Shown here: in pieces, positions 6,949 through 14,475 of the stretch
Numbering within the stretch: position 1 is the stretch's first letter
Layout of the letters: every line of letters begins with the position of its first letter
DNA from: an uncultured Oscillospiraceae bacterium
GTDB taxonomy: Bacteria; Bacillota; Clostridia; Oscillospirales; Ruminococcaceae
Direction of reading: 5' to 3'
DNA: 19,927 nt
Assembly (NCBI GenBank): GCA_910578755.1
Contig: CAJTSZ010000028.1
Coordinates: 1 to 19,927, forward strand
Notes under the pieces: model-generated
Told to the model about the DNA's origin: nothing
What the model saw: the letters and a program-made list of their open reading frames with translations, nothing else
Databases searched by the model: none
Program-made: the position numbers and the translations under genes

Positions 6949-7600
6949 ATTCTGTTTGGGCGCTGGGGGCAAGCTGGGCTGTTTCAGCATCCAAATACTC
7001 CTCTTCTTTATGCCCAAAGCGGCACACAAAACCAATTAAGTAAGACGAAATGGTTACAGTTACCAGGGAGCAGGCAATTTGCTGCAAGGGAATGTAAGTT
7101 AGGGAAAGCCCCAAAACAACCAGGTCTGTAAACAGGTACGCCTTGGAAATAGCCAGCTTTGTTGTCTTGGAAATTACCATGGCCAAAGCGTCGTCACCGC
7201 CGGAAGCGCCTCCAACCCGAACCACAAGGCCAACGCCAATGCCTACAAATAGCCCGCCCAACAGCGCGGCTGCCAGAGGATGCTGGGCCAGGCTGGGCAG
7301 CACAGGGGGGAACTGCTCATAAATACGGTAAAACAGGGAGAACCCGCAGCTTGCAACTAGGGACGTTTTTAAAAAGCCTTTCCCCAGGTACCGGAACCCC
7401 AGCAAATAACAGCTGGCGTCCATAATAAACCCGCTGATAGAGGGGGAAATACCCAACCAATGCTGCAAAAGCAGAGTCATTCCCAACACGCCGCCTTCTG
7501 TAATAGCGCTTTGGCTGTGTACATTGTACAGGCCAAAGGATAAAATGGCGGCGCCAGATAAAACAAATGCCAACTTTGCTGCGTTATTTTTCCAACGCAA
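6947..7600 (-). CDS. YitT family (DUF161) membrane protein, short form
   Basis: A 217-residue integral membrane protein with about five or six hydrophobic segments. YitT marks are SFGLYNVHSQSAITEGGVLGMTLLL, the substrate-channel-like GLVVRVGGASGGDDALAMVI (about residues 125-145) and LGKGF. The usual form carries a C-terminal soluble DUF2179 domain; this protein stops right after the last membrane segment with a short acidic tail, so it lacks that domain. Function is not established for the family. The start has AGGAGG upstream. It is alone, with a good promoter and a palindrome-rich leader. A second, full-length YitT protein lies at 14476. Confidence 0.85.
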   Translation of the reverse strand: MRWKNNAAKLAFVLSGAAILSFGLYNVHSQSAITEGGVLGMTLLLQHWLGISPSISGFIMDASCYLLGFRYLGKGFLKTSLVASCGFSLFYRIYEQFPPVLPSLAQHPLAAALLGGLFVGIGVGLVVRVGGASGGDDALAMVISKTTKLAISKAYLFTDLVVLGLSLTYIPLQQIACSLVTVTISSYLIGFVCRFGHKEEEYLDAETAQLAPSAQTE

Positions 7601-7642
7601 AATAAAACCTCCTAATTATATACGCCCAAAGGGGCGCTTGGG

Positions 7643-7662
7643 CAGCAGCTGCTGTACAGCAG
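7643..7662 (-). repeat. Overlapping palindromes in YitT leader
   Basis: CAGCAGCTGCTG (7643-7654) and CTGCTGTACAGCAG (7649-7662) are both perfect palindromes and share six bases, so only one can form at a time. They lie in the 5' leader between promoter and ribosome binding site. A further GCCCAA/TTGGGC stem lies closer to the gene. Confidence 0.5.
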
Positions 7663-7741
7663 TTCTTCTGGCCCTGGCAGCTTTGGCGCGGCTGCCGCGG
7701 GAAGAAGAAGCCTGTTTTGCCCAATTACGATTTACAATTAT

Positions 7742-7770
7742 AGTATAGCAAAGCCCCGCAGCCTGGTCAA
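7742..7770 (-). promoter_or_regulatory. Sigma-A promoter of the short YitT gene
   Basis: TTGACC (7765-7770), 17-nt spacer, TATACT (7742-7747) on the minus strand. The leader would be about 135 nt. The rest of the gap, 7771-7930, holds no gene that I can support. Confidence 0.78.
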
Positions 7771-7930
7771 ACAGGGTAATTCCACAAAACCCTAGCAGTT
7801 TTTTGCTTATTTTTTCATTAAATCAAATGGCTGTGGTTTTCAGCAAACTTGCTCTGCCGTCCTTTTTTATTCTGCGCTTTCCGCCTTACAATGAAGCCTT
7901 GGGCCACAGGGACGGCAACCCTTCAAAAAA

Positions 7931-8614
7931 TTATTTTATAATTTCCTCCAGCTGGCATAGCCGGGCTATTTCATAAGTACAGGGAATGCCGCCATAGTTT
8001 GGTAAGCCTTTGGGGTTATACCAACAGGAATCAATACCGGCATTTATTCCACCTTGTATATCAGACGTAAGGGAATCCCCTACAATAATAACGTGTTTAA
8101 GGTCTGCCAGGGCAATACTTCCAAAAACATAGTCAAAAAACTCTTTCCTGGGCTTTTGGAACCCCGTTTCCTCGGAAACAAAAATGCCGTCCATGTATCC
8201 CTTTAGGGGGCTGGCCGCCAAACGGCGGCGCTGGGTTTGGGTAACGCCGTTGGTTACAATATACATACGGCAGCGGCCATAAAGGTTTTGGCACAGCTCT
8301 AAAGCGCCCGGCAGCAAAAATGCCCCATCACCTAGGGCATAAAGGTATTCCTGGTTAAAGGCTGCACCGTCGCCGTCAATGCCAACCGCCTTAAAAAAAC
8401 GGGTGAACCGTTGGGCAAGCAGCTCCTCCTTGGTAACCTCCTGCCGTTCAAAGGCGCGCCAAAGGCTTTCATTAATTTGCCGGTACGCCTGGCAGGTATC
8501 AAAATCGCTGGGGTAGCCGTGGGCCTGCAAGGTGCGCTGTAAGGCCAAAGCTTCTGCCTTTTCAAAATCAAATAAAGTCATGTCCGCGTCAAATAAAATA
8601 ATATGGTACTTCAT
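7931..8614 (-). CDS. HAD-superfamily nucleotidase, YjjG/YfnB type
   Basis: A 227-residue cytosolic phosphatase of the haloacid dehalogenase superfamily. All four HAD motifs are present: DADMTLFDFE (motif I, Asp9 and Asp11), IVTNGVTQTQ (motif II, near 119), the Lys in GFQKPRKEFFDYVF (motif III, near 154) and VGDSLTSDIQGG (motif IV, near 178). The F-DFE after motif I, the TNG block and the length fit the YjjG family, pyrimidine 5'-nucleotidases that clear non-canonical nucleotides. The ATG has AAAGGGGA upstream. It has its own promoter and a hairpin in its leader. The family is firm; the precise substrate is not. Confidence 0.87.
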   Translation of the reverse strand: MKYHIILFDADMTLFDFEKAEALALQRTLQAHGYPSDFDTCQAYRQINESLWRAFERQEVTKEELLAQRFTRFFKAVGIDGDGAAFNQEYLYALGDGAFLLPGALELCQNLYGRCRMYIVTNGVTQTQRRRLAASPLKGYMDGIFVSEETGFQKPRKEFFDYVFGSIALADLKHVIIVGDSLTSDIQGGINAGIDSCWYNPKGLPNYGGIPCTYEIARLCQLEEIIK

Positions 8615-8635
8615 AGCCGTCCCCTTTGCAGTAAA

Positions 8636-8664
8636 AAGATGGGTTTTCCCGTTGGGGAAAACCC
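8636..8664 (-). terminator. Hairpin with T run: cls terminator or HAD leader attenuator
   Basis: GGGTTTTCCC-CAAC-GGGAAAACCC, a perfect 10-bp stem (8641-8664), is followed on the minus strand by ATCTTTTT. It is 67 nt past the cls stop but also lies between the HAD promoter and the HAD start codon. It would end cls transcripts and could attenuate the HAD gene. Confidence 0.65.
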
Positions 8665-8678
8665 TTTGTTATACGTCC

Positions 8679-8707
8679 ATTCTAATCAGTACACAGGGGA
8701 AAGTCAA
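8679..8707 (-). promoter_or_regulatory. Sigma-A promoter of the HAD gene
   Basis: TTGACT (8702-8707), 17-nt spacer, TAGAAT (8679-8684) on the minus strand. Confidence 0.72.
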
Positions 8708-8730
8708 CAGGGGGTGGTGCCAAAACACAG

Positions 8731-10320
8731 CTACATTAAAGGGGCAAACAAGCGCAGCAGGCTGCGTCCCAGCCGCCGCAGAGGGTTTACCTGCCGTTCT
8801 TCCTCCAGGGTAATTTCCTGGCAAATCTCCTGGGACTTTAAAAAATCTTCCTTTACATCCAAAACAACCGAAGCATTGTAAAAGGCCACCCCGCACTCAA
8901 AGTGGAGGTAAAAGCTGCGGTAGTCCATATTGGTGGTGCCTACAATAGCGGTTGTGTCGTCGCTTACAAACATTTTGGCGTGTACAAAGCCGGGGGTGTA
9001 CTCAAAAATCCGTACCCCAGCCTCCAGCAGCCCCAGGTAGTAGGAACGGGTCACCGGGTGAACATACCACTTATCCGGCACGTGGGGGGTCATAATGCGC
9101 ACATCAATGCCGCTTTGGGCGGCTATGGTAAGGGCGGTCATCATTTCGTTATCTAAAATAAGGTAGGGGGTCGTAATGTAAACATACCGCTGGGCATGGT
9201 TAATAATTTGCATATAAGCGTTTTCCGCCACATTCAAGGCGTCCAAAGGGCTGTCCCCAAAGGCCTGAACATAGCCGTCCCTGGGGTAGGAGCAAGTGGG
9301 CCGGAACTGCTGGGCCTCCATTTCTTCCCCACTGGAAAACTGCCACAGCTGCAAAAACATTTCCGTTAAATTCCAAACCCCGTCCCCTTGCAGCATAACA
9401 ACGGTATCCTTCCAGTGGCCAAACCGTTCCACTTCATTGATGTATTCGTCAGCCAAATTTATACCGCCGGTAAAGCCGGTGTTGCCGTCAATAACGCAAA
9501 TTTTCCGGTGGTCCCGGTAGTTGGTCACCGTGTTCAGCAGGGGCTGTACCGGGTTAAAAACCACTACCTGGAACCCCTTTTCCCGCAGGGTTTGGTCATA
9601 GCCCAAGGGAAGGGTTTTAAAACAGCCGGCATCGTCATATAAAATGCGGATTTCCACGCCCTGGCCCTGCTTTTCCTCCAAAATTTCCAAAATGGTATCC
9701 CACATCAGGCCCTCTTCAATAATAAAGTATTCCAGCATAATAAAGCGCTGGGCCTGCCTTAACTGGGTTATCATTTCATCAAAAGCAAGCTCTCCGCAGG
9801 GGAAGTATTTTACCCTTGTGTTGGTTTGCAGGGCTGCCTTGGAAATAGAATAAATATATTCCACCTGGCGGGCCTGCATGGGGTTTTGGCGGCGCAGCTC
9901 CTCAATATAGCCGCCCCGCTTGTACTGCTTGCGCTCTAAAATGCGGGCGTATGCGTCAATGCGCTTTTTCATGGCGCGGCCAATACGCTTGTCACCTACC
10001 ACCAGGTAAAACAGCCCGCCTACCAAGGGCACTGCCATAATGGGTATAATCCAGCCCAGCTTGTAGGAGGGGTTATCCTTTTTCATTAAAATGACAAACA
10101 CAACCAAAAGGCTTACCAAGTGGAGCAAAACATAAAGGTAAAACTGTGCCTGGCTTAAATATACGGCAGTACCTACCAGTACCCCAAGCTGAAGCAGCAA
10201 AAGCAGCAGTAAAATAACCGAGCGCCGCATCAGCAGGGATTTTAACTTTTTTTTACTTTTGTTTTTTAAATTATATTGACTCACAGGTTTACTCCATTTT
10301 CCGGCAGCCGCTGCGCCCAT
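8731..10320 (-). CDS. cls: Cardiolipin synthase (phospholipase D superfamily)
   Basis: A 529-residue membrane enzyme that joins two phosphatidylglycerols into cardiolipin and glycerol. The N-terminus has two hydrophobic segments (about residues 33-78) and a third in LGWIIPIMAVPLVGGLFYLVVG, the PLDNc region of Cls. Two HKD motifs follow: HRKICVID (271-278) and HAKMFVSD (447-454), each continuing into the usual GGxN-like context. The frame stays open up to an ATG at 10392, but -10 hexamers lie between that ATG and this one, and AAGGAAAC precedes the ATG at 10320, so I choose the latter. The N-terminal 30 residues are basic. The gene stands alone. Call firm; start fairly sure. Confidence 0.93.
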   Translation of the reverse strand: MGAAAAGKWSKPVSQYNLKNKSKKKLKSLLMRRSVILLLLLLLQLGVLVGTAVYLSQAQFYLYVLLHLVSLLVVFVILMKKDNPSYKLGWIIPIMAVPLVGGLFYLVVGDKRIGRAMKKRIDAYARILERKQYKRGGYIEELRRQNPMQARQVEYIYSISKAALQTNTRVKYFPCGELAFDEMITQLRQAQRFIMLEYFIIEEGLMWDTILEILEEKQGQGVEIRILYDDAGCFKTLPLGYDQTLREKGFQVVVFNPVQPLLNTVTNYRDHRKICVIDGNTGFTGGINLADEYINEVERFGHWKDTVVMLQGDGVWNLTEMFLQLWQFSSGEEMEAQQFRPTCSYPRDGYVQAFGDSPLDALNVAENAYMQIINHAQRYVYITTPYLILDNEMMTALTIAAQSGIDVRIMTPHVPDKWYVHPVTRSYYLGLLEAGVRIFEYTPGFVHAKMFVSDDTTAIVGTTNMDYRSFYLHFECGVAFYNASVVLDVKEDFLKSQEICQEITLEEERQVNPLRRLGRSLLRLFAPLM

Positions 10321-10354
10321 GTTTCCTTGTTTATTGTTTGTACATTTATTATAC

Positions 10355-10383
10355 AGTATACATAACGGAATTGGCGAGGGCAA
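10355..10383 (-). promoter_or_regulatory. Probable promoter of cls
   Basis: TTGCCC (10378-10383), 17-nt spacer, TATACT (10355-10360) on the minus strand; a perfect TATAAT also lies at 10348-10353. Either would start transcription upstream of the ATG at 10320 and downstream of the ATG at 10392. Confidence 0.5.
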
Positions 10384-10411
10384 ATACGACATTTTTTGTG
10401 AAGACGCCTTG

Positions 10412-10843
10412 CTATGGTTGATTTAACCCTATTTTAACAAGGTATTCCAAAATATCAGAAAAACCTGTATCTTTTATTGTATTGTCGTCATGATTGTAAA
10501 AAACGATTTCCTCACCGCACTTGCCCTCCTCAATACAAAAAGCGTAATAGTCCCCGCATCCGTTGTCCGCCACAAAAAGCAAGTCTTTTATTATGGCTGG
10601 GTTATGCTTCAAAATAAAAAAATAACTATCCTTATCCAAAGAATAAATATTTGCATATCCAAAATACCCCCCGCCAAAACCGAAAAGGAATTGTATGTAT
10701 TTTGGGGGCAAAATAATTTGATGCTGTTTTTGGAAATCAATGATGCTTTCTATTGTTGGAATGTTGTCATGCCCCAATGTAAAAAGCAAAGGTTTTTCTG
10801 CTTTTGCTTTTTTTATAACTTCCTTAAATGTTTCAAAATCCAT
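10412..10843 (-). CDS. SMI1/KNR4 (SUKH) family protein, possible orphan immunity protein
   Basis: A 143-residue soluble protein that I place in the SMI1/KNR4 (SUKH) superfamily from the helix-then-LPPKYIQFLFGFGGGYFG block (about residues 45-62), the aromatic strands YSLDKDSYFFI, and the late VADNGCGDYYAFCIEEG strand pair, followed by a C-terminal FSDILEYLVK helix. Many members are immunity proteins for contact-dependent or polymorphic toxins. No toxin gene adjoins it. It is visibly richer in A+T than both neighbours, as expected of a recent arrival. The ATG at 10843 has GGAGAG upstream; an earlier ATG at 10921 lacks one. Family fairly sure; role inferred. Confidence 0.75.
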   Translation of the reverse strand: MDFETFKEVIKKAKAEKPLLFTLGHDNIPTIESIIDFQKQHQIILPPKYIQFLFGFGGGYFGYANIYSLDKDSYFFILKHNPAIIKDLLFVADNGCGDYYAFCIEEGKCGEEIVFYNHDDNTIKDTGFSDILEYLVKIGLNQP

Positions 10844-11055
10844 AACTTTGTTCTCTCCAATTCTAAAAAGTTTTATCTGCCATTTACAATATTTATAAGC
10901 TGTTTCCCAATGGGCACGCAAATTCCAAAAAGGTCACGCCCTTTTAGAGGCCCTCCAGCCCCTTCCTTCACCAGCGAAAGAAAAGGGGGCAAAGAATAGG
11001 GCGGGGTCTGGTCCGTGTAGGCCCAGTAGTACAAGATTGGAAGCCCCACAAAGAA

Positions 11056-11086
11056 AAAGCGCCCGCTTTAGCAGGCGCCTTTTTTA
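11056..11086 (-). terminator. Terminator of galE
   Basis: On the minus strand GCGCCTGC-TAAA-GCGGGCGC forms an 8-bp stem with one G-U pair, followed by TTTTT. It lies 12 nt past the galE stop. The stretch upstream on this strand, 10844-11055, holds nothing else that I can support. Confidence 0.85.
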
Positions 11087-11089
11087 TAA

Positions 11090-12097
11090 TTATAACCCCT
11101 GGGGGTTCTTTACGGTAAAGTTCCATAAATCCTGGCACATTTCGTCCAATCCCAGCTGTGCTTCCCAGCCAAAGAGCTCCCTGGCTTTGGCAGGGTCGGC
11201 ATAGTTTTTGGCAATATCTCCGGCACGGCGGGGGGCAATGTGGTAGTTAATGGGCTTGCCACAGGCTTTTTCAAAGGAATGTACTACATCCAGTACACTG
11301 TACCCAACGCCGGTGCCCAGGTTAACGGCTTCCACGCCGGTGTGTGTTTCTGCATAACTTAAGGCCTTTAAGTGCCCCAGGGCAAGGTCCACTACATGAA
11401 TGTAATCCCGCACGCCGGTGCCGTCGTGGGTTTCATAGTCATTGCCAAATATACTTAAACATTCCAGCTTGCCAATGGCCACCTGGGAAATGTAGGGCAG
11501 CAGGTTATTGGGTATGCCGTTGGGGTCCTCACCCAAAAGGCCGCTTTTGTGGGCGCCAATAGGGTTAAAGTAACGCAGCAGCACAACGCTCCACTCTGGG
11601 TCGGCTGTGTGCAGGTCCGTTAAAATTTGCTCTATCATTACCTTTGTATAGCCGTAGGGGTTGGTTGCAGAGGTTGGCATCCCCTCTTTAAAGGGTACCG
11701 GGTTATTCATACCGTACACGGTAGCGGAGGAGGAAAACACAATTTTTTTACAGCCGTGGCTGCGCATAACATCGCACAGTACCAAAGTGCCTGTAATGTT
11801 GTTGTGGTAGTATTCCAGCGGCTTGTAAACCGATTCCCCCACAGCTTTCAGCCCTGCAAAGTGTACCACAGCTTCAATGTTGTTTTCGTTAAAAATTTGC
11901 TCCATAGCGGGGCGGTCCAACAAATCCGCCTGGTAAAATTTTGGTTCCTTCCCGGTAATTTGGGCAATGCGCCGTACGGCTTCCGCTTTGGAATTGCTCA
12001 AGTTATCCACAATAACAATTTCTTTGCCTGCGTTCAGCAGTTCTACTGCTGTGTGGCTGCCAATAAAACCCGCGCCCCCGGTAATTAAAATTGCCAT
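11090..12097 (-). CDS. galE: UDP-glucose 4-epimerase
   Basis: A 335-residue cytosolic short-chain dehydrogenase/reductase that interconverts UDP-glucose and UDP-galactose with bound NAD. Visible are the Rossmann TGGAGFIGSH (6-15), DNLSNS (31-36), the catalytic Ser124 in FSSSATVYG and the YxxxK pair Tyr148/Lys152 in NPYGYTK, then LRYFNPIGAH and the C-terminal RRAGDIAKNYADPAKA block. Length is typical (about 338). I choose the ATG at 12097, with GGGAGG upstream; the frame is open for 33 more codons, but these overlap the promoter. It is a single-gene unit with a strong promoter and its own terminator. Confidence 0.96.
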   Translation of the reverse strand: MAILITGGAGFIGSHTAVELLNAGKEIVIVDNLSNSKAEAVRRIAQITGKEPKFYQADLLDRPAMEQIFNENNIEAVVHFAGLKAVGESVYKPLEYYHNNITGTLVLCDVMRSHGCKKIVFSSSATVYGMNNPVPFKEGMPTSATNPYGYTKVMIEQILTDLHTADPEWSVVLLRYFNPIGAHKSGLLGEDPNGIPNNLLPYISQVAIGKLECLSIFGNDYETHDGTGVRDYIHVVDLALGHLKALSYAETHTGVEAVNLGTGVGYSVLDVVHSFEKACGKPINYHIAPRRAGDIAKNYADPAKARELFGWEAQLGLDEMCQDLWNFTVKNPQGL

Positions 12098-12167
12098 AAA
12101 AATCGACCTCCCATAAGCTGGCCACCCAACGCGGCCCTTGTTTTCGCAGTGGTTGTTCTTAACTAAA

Positions 12168-12196
12168 AGTATAGTTTCCTTAGGGACAGGTGTCAA
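12168..12196 (-). promoter_or_regulatory. Sigma-A promoter of galE
   Basis: TTGACA (12191-12196), 17-nt spacer, TATACT (12168-12173) on the minus strand, nearly consensus. The leader would be about 63 nt. Confidence 0.85.
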
Positions 12197-12229
12197 TACC
12201 GTTTTTTGGAAGGCTTTTGGTTTTCTTAT

Positions 12230-12592
12230 AAACGTGCTGTTGGCGCCCTGCTTTATGCACGCTATATTTTAAAATTAAAAAATTGGAAATAGAAATACCC
12301 CTTTATTTATAAATATTTCAAAAAAATCAGAAAGAATATGGCGGTTTTATGATATATTTTGAGAATTAAAAAGAATATATTTAAAAAAATATAATGATTT
12401 AAATCAGTATAATCTCAATATTGAAGCACTTAAAAACATTTTCAGCCAAAAATATCCTTAAAAATTTAGACATAAACGCTGGAAAAAATATTGATATATA
12501 GTTATTTTGCCCATATTTCTGTATATTTTGTATACAAATACTTAATTACAAAAACATTTAATTCAAAAATATTCTTTTAAGATGGTAATATA
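12230..12592 (+). other. Long AT-rich control region before the AGCS symporter
   Basis: About 360 nt with very high A+T content and no gene that I can support, in contrast to its surroundings. It contains the perfect palindromes TGATTTAAATCA (12395-12406) and TTTGTATACAAA (12527-12538), a further TATAAT at 12408-12413, and many A/T runs that could act as UP elements. It is divergent between galE and the symporter gene. Confidence 0.5.
12395..12413 (+). promoter_or_regulatory. Palindrome of Crp/Fnr type next to a -10 hexamer
   Basis: TGATTTAAATCA fits the TGAT-N4-ATCA core of Crp/Fnr-family sites, and TATAAT begins 2 nt later. The outer bases of the FNR consensus (TTGAT...ATCAA) are not both present. 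With so much A+T nearby, chance is possible. Confidence 0.3.
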
Positions 12593-12621
12593 TAGACATG
12601 TTGCACAAAATCGTGTATAAT
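12593..12621 (+). promoter_or_regulatory. Sigma-A promoter of the AGCS symporter
   Basis: TAGACA (12593-12598), 17-nt spacer, TATAAT (12616-12621). Transcription would begin near 12628, which rules out the ATG at 12630 as a normal start. Confidence 0.78.
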
Positions 12622-12653
12622 ATAACCAAATGAAAATAGGAGGAGGGGTTTTT

Positions 12654-14072
12654 GTGGATGCTTTCATGACATCTTTGGAAAACCTTGTAGGTGTAGTCAA
12701 TAGTTTCTTGTGGGACTGGTTTCTGCTGCTGGTACTGTGCGGCGGCGGTATTTGGTTCACATTCCGGTTAAAATTTGTTCAGGTAGCAAAGTTTGGCCAA
12801 GCGTTTAAAGCAACCTTCGGCAATTTAACCCTGAAAGGGGATAAAGCCGGCGCAGATGGTATGACCTCTTTCCAGTCCTTGGCAACCGCTATTGCAGCCC
12901 AGGTAGGTACAGGTAACCTGGCAGGCGCTGCTACAGCTATTGCAACCGGTGGCCCTGGCGCTATCTTTTGGATGTGGGTTTCCGCATTCTTTGGCATGGC
13001 TACCATTTTTGTAGAAGCTTCTATGGCTCAAAAATACAGGGTTGTAGGCGATGACGGTGAAGTAACCGGCGGCCCCGTTTACTACATTAAAGCAGCTTAC
13101 AAAGGCGTATTTGGTAAAGTGCTGGCTGCATTGTTCGCAGTGTTTATTATTTTGGCCTTGGGCTTCATGGGTAATATGGTACAGTCCAACTCCATTGGCG
13201 ACGCATTTAAAAATGCTTTCGGCCCAGTGCTTCAAAGCAACTTTGGTATTGAACCTGCAACTGTCTCCCTTGCTGTTGGTATTGTTGTAGCTATTCTGTC
13301 CCTGTTTATCTTTGTAGGCGGCGTTAGCCGTATTGCTTCCATTACAGAAAAAGTTGTTCCAATCATGGCTGGTTTCTATATCATTGGCGCTTTAATCATT
13401 ATCATCATGAACATTGGCAATTTAATTCCTGCATTGGCAAGTATCTTTAAAGGCGCGTTCACCCCAATGTCCCTTTTCGGCGGCGTTGTTGGTACAACAG
13501 TTCAGCAGGCTATGACAAAAGGTGTGGCCCGCGGCCTCTTCTCTAACGAAGCTGGTATGGGTTCTACCCCTCACGCACACGCTTTGGCAAAAGTAAAACA
13601 TCCTTGCGACCAAGGTATGGTTGCTATGATGGGCGTATTTATTGATACCTTTGTAATCTTGAACCTGACGGCCCTCGTTATTATTATGACAGGCACGCTG
13701 AAAGGCGAAAAGCTGGAAGGTATTGCTTTAACACAAAGCGCGTTCACAAGTGGCTTCGGCTCTGCCGGTAGTGTCTTTATTGCTATTACAATGTTCTTCT
13801 TCGCTTTCTCTACCATCGTTGGCTGGTACTTCTTCGGCGAAAGAAACATTAAATACTTATTCGGCAGCAAAGCAGTAAAACCTTACGCTGTAGTTGTTGC
13901 TGTCCTTATCGTTGTTGGCTCTACTTTAAAAGTAGATTTGGTTTGGAATATGTCCGATATGTTTAACGGCCTTATGGTTATCCCTAACATGATTGGTTTA
14001 ATCGGCCTCAGCGCGGTAGCTACCGAACTGTACAAGGACTACCAGTCCCAGCAGCCAGCAAAACAAAAATAA
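12654..14072 (+). CDS. Sodium:amino acid symporter, AGCS family
   Basis: A 472-residue integral membrane protein with about ten membrane segments, taking up alanine, glycine or a related amino acid with sodium. AGCS marks are ATAIAAQVGTGNLAGAATAIATGGPGAIFWMW, GFMGNMVQSNSI, the GVARGLFSNEAGMGSTPHAHA block and the C-terminal FSTIVGWYFFGERN. I choose the GTG at 12654: AGGAGGAGGGG ends 5 nt before it, whereas the ATG at 12630 comes before that site and next to the transcription start. Codon choice leans to GGT, GCT and GTT, unlike the GC-ending neighbours, as expected of a highly expressed gene. It stands alone between its promoter and a strong terminator. Confidence 0.94.
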   Translation: MDAFMTSLENLVGVVNSFLWDWFLLLVLCGGGIWFTFRLKFVQVAKFGQAFKATFGNLTLKGDKAGADGMTSFQSLATAIAAQVGTGNLAGAATAIATGGPGAIFWMWVSAFFGMATIFVEASMAQKYRVVGDDGEVTGGPVYYIKAAYKGVFGKVLAALFAVFIILALGFMGNMVQSNSIGDAFKNAFGPVLQSNFGIEPATVSLAVGIVVAILSLFIFVGGVSRIASITEKVVPIMAGFYIIGALIIIIMNIGNLIPALASIFKGAFTPMSLFGGVVGTTVQQAMTKGVARGLFSNEAGMGSTPHAHALAKVKHPCDQGMVAMMGVFIDTFVILNLTALVIIMTGTLKGEKLEGIALTQSAFTSGFGSAGSVFIAITMFFFAFSTIVGWYFFGERNIKYLFGSKAVKPYAVVVAVLIVVGSTLKVDLVWNMSDMFNGLMVIPNMIGLIGLSAVATELYKDYQSQQPAKQK

Positions 14073-14111
14073 GATATCTTCTAAGTTATAATACTCTTCT
14101 TACTCACAAGG

Positions 14112-14145
14112 GGAAAACGGTGCAGCAATGCACCGTTTTCCTTTT
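14112..14145 (+). terminator. Terminator of the AGCS symporter
   Basis: A perfect 13-bp stem, GGAAAACGGTGCA against TGCACCGTTTTCC, closed by a GCAA tetraloop and followed by TTTT. A-rich bases precede it, so it might work both ways. Confidence 0.92.
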
Positions 14146-14169
14146 CTGCTAAAGTTGTAATTCAGCCTA

Positions 14170-14198
14170 TTGACAACCACGGCAAAAACCTCTATGCT
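14170..14198 (+). promoter_or_regulatory. Sigma-A promoter of the riboswitch-YitT unit
   Basis: TTGACA (14170-14175), 17-nt spacer, TATGCT (14193-14198). Transcription would start near 14205, just before the aptamer. Confidence 0.75.
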
Positions 14199-14214
14199 GA
14201 ATGTGCCATTGTTT

Positions 14215-14342
14215 AGCAGTGCGCAGCCAAACATTGCCGGGTGCCCAATAGGGCAGACGGGTGAAATTCCCGCGCGGTCCCGCCAGGAAAACCCCGCCAC
14301 TGTGGTTTCCAGCCGGCTCAAGCCAGAAGGCCTGCCCGGTCA
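14215..14342 (+). ncRNA. Cobalamin riboswitch
   Basis: The conserved pieces of the cobalamin aptamer occur in order: GGGTGCC (14239-14245), ATAGGGCAGAC, the GGGTGAAATTCCC hairpin (14259-14271), GCGCGGTCCCGCCA, CACTGT, and the B12 box AAGCCAGAAGGCCTGCC (14320-14336). CCGGG (14237) pairs with CCCGG at the far side to close the aptamer. The core is odd: CCCGCCA occurs twice, 14 nt apart, before CTGT, and GGAAAACC/GGTTTCC can pair around the second copy. It sits between a promoter and a terminator and should switch the YitT gene off with cobalamin. The aptamer class is sure; ligand preference is not. Confidence 0.88.
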
Positions 14343-14364
14343 GAAAAACAGAGGAGTGTAAACG

Positions 14365-14395
14365 CCAAATACAGGAACCGCTGTATTTGGTTTTT
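14365..14395 (+). terminator. Riboswitch-controlled terminator
   Basis: CCAAATACAG-GAACCG-CTGTATTTGG, a perfect 10-bp stem, is followed by TTTTT and lies 28 nt past the B12 box. It is the likely expression platform: premature termination before the YitT gene. Confidence 0.85.
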
Positions 14396-14475
14396 CCCAC
14401 AGGCGCTCCAACAAGGGGAATACTATCCTATAAAGCAAAATTTAGGCTGAGGCAAAAAACAGGAGGAACCATACT

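Noticed and set aside
7601..7735. A second cobalamin riboswitch in the leader of the first YitT gene
   Set aside because: A GGCCAGAAGAACTGC stretch is faintly like a B12 box, but the GGTGAAA-TCC hairpin and the other conserved blocks are missing.
10321..10392. Start of cls at the ATG at 10392
   Set aside because: -10 hexamers lie downstream of it, no ribosome binding site precedes it, and the extra residues do not look like a Cls N-terminus; the ATG at 10320 is better.
12630..12653. ATG at 12630 as start of the AGCS gene
   Set aside because: It lies about at the transcription start, and the only good ribosome binding site comes after it, in front of the GTG at 12654.
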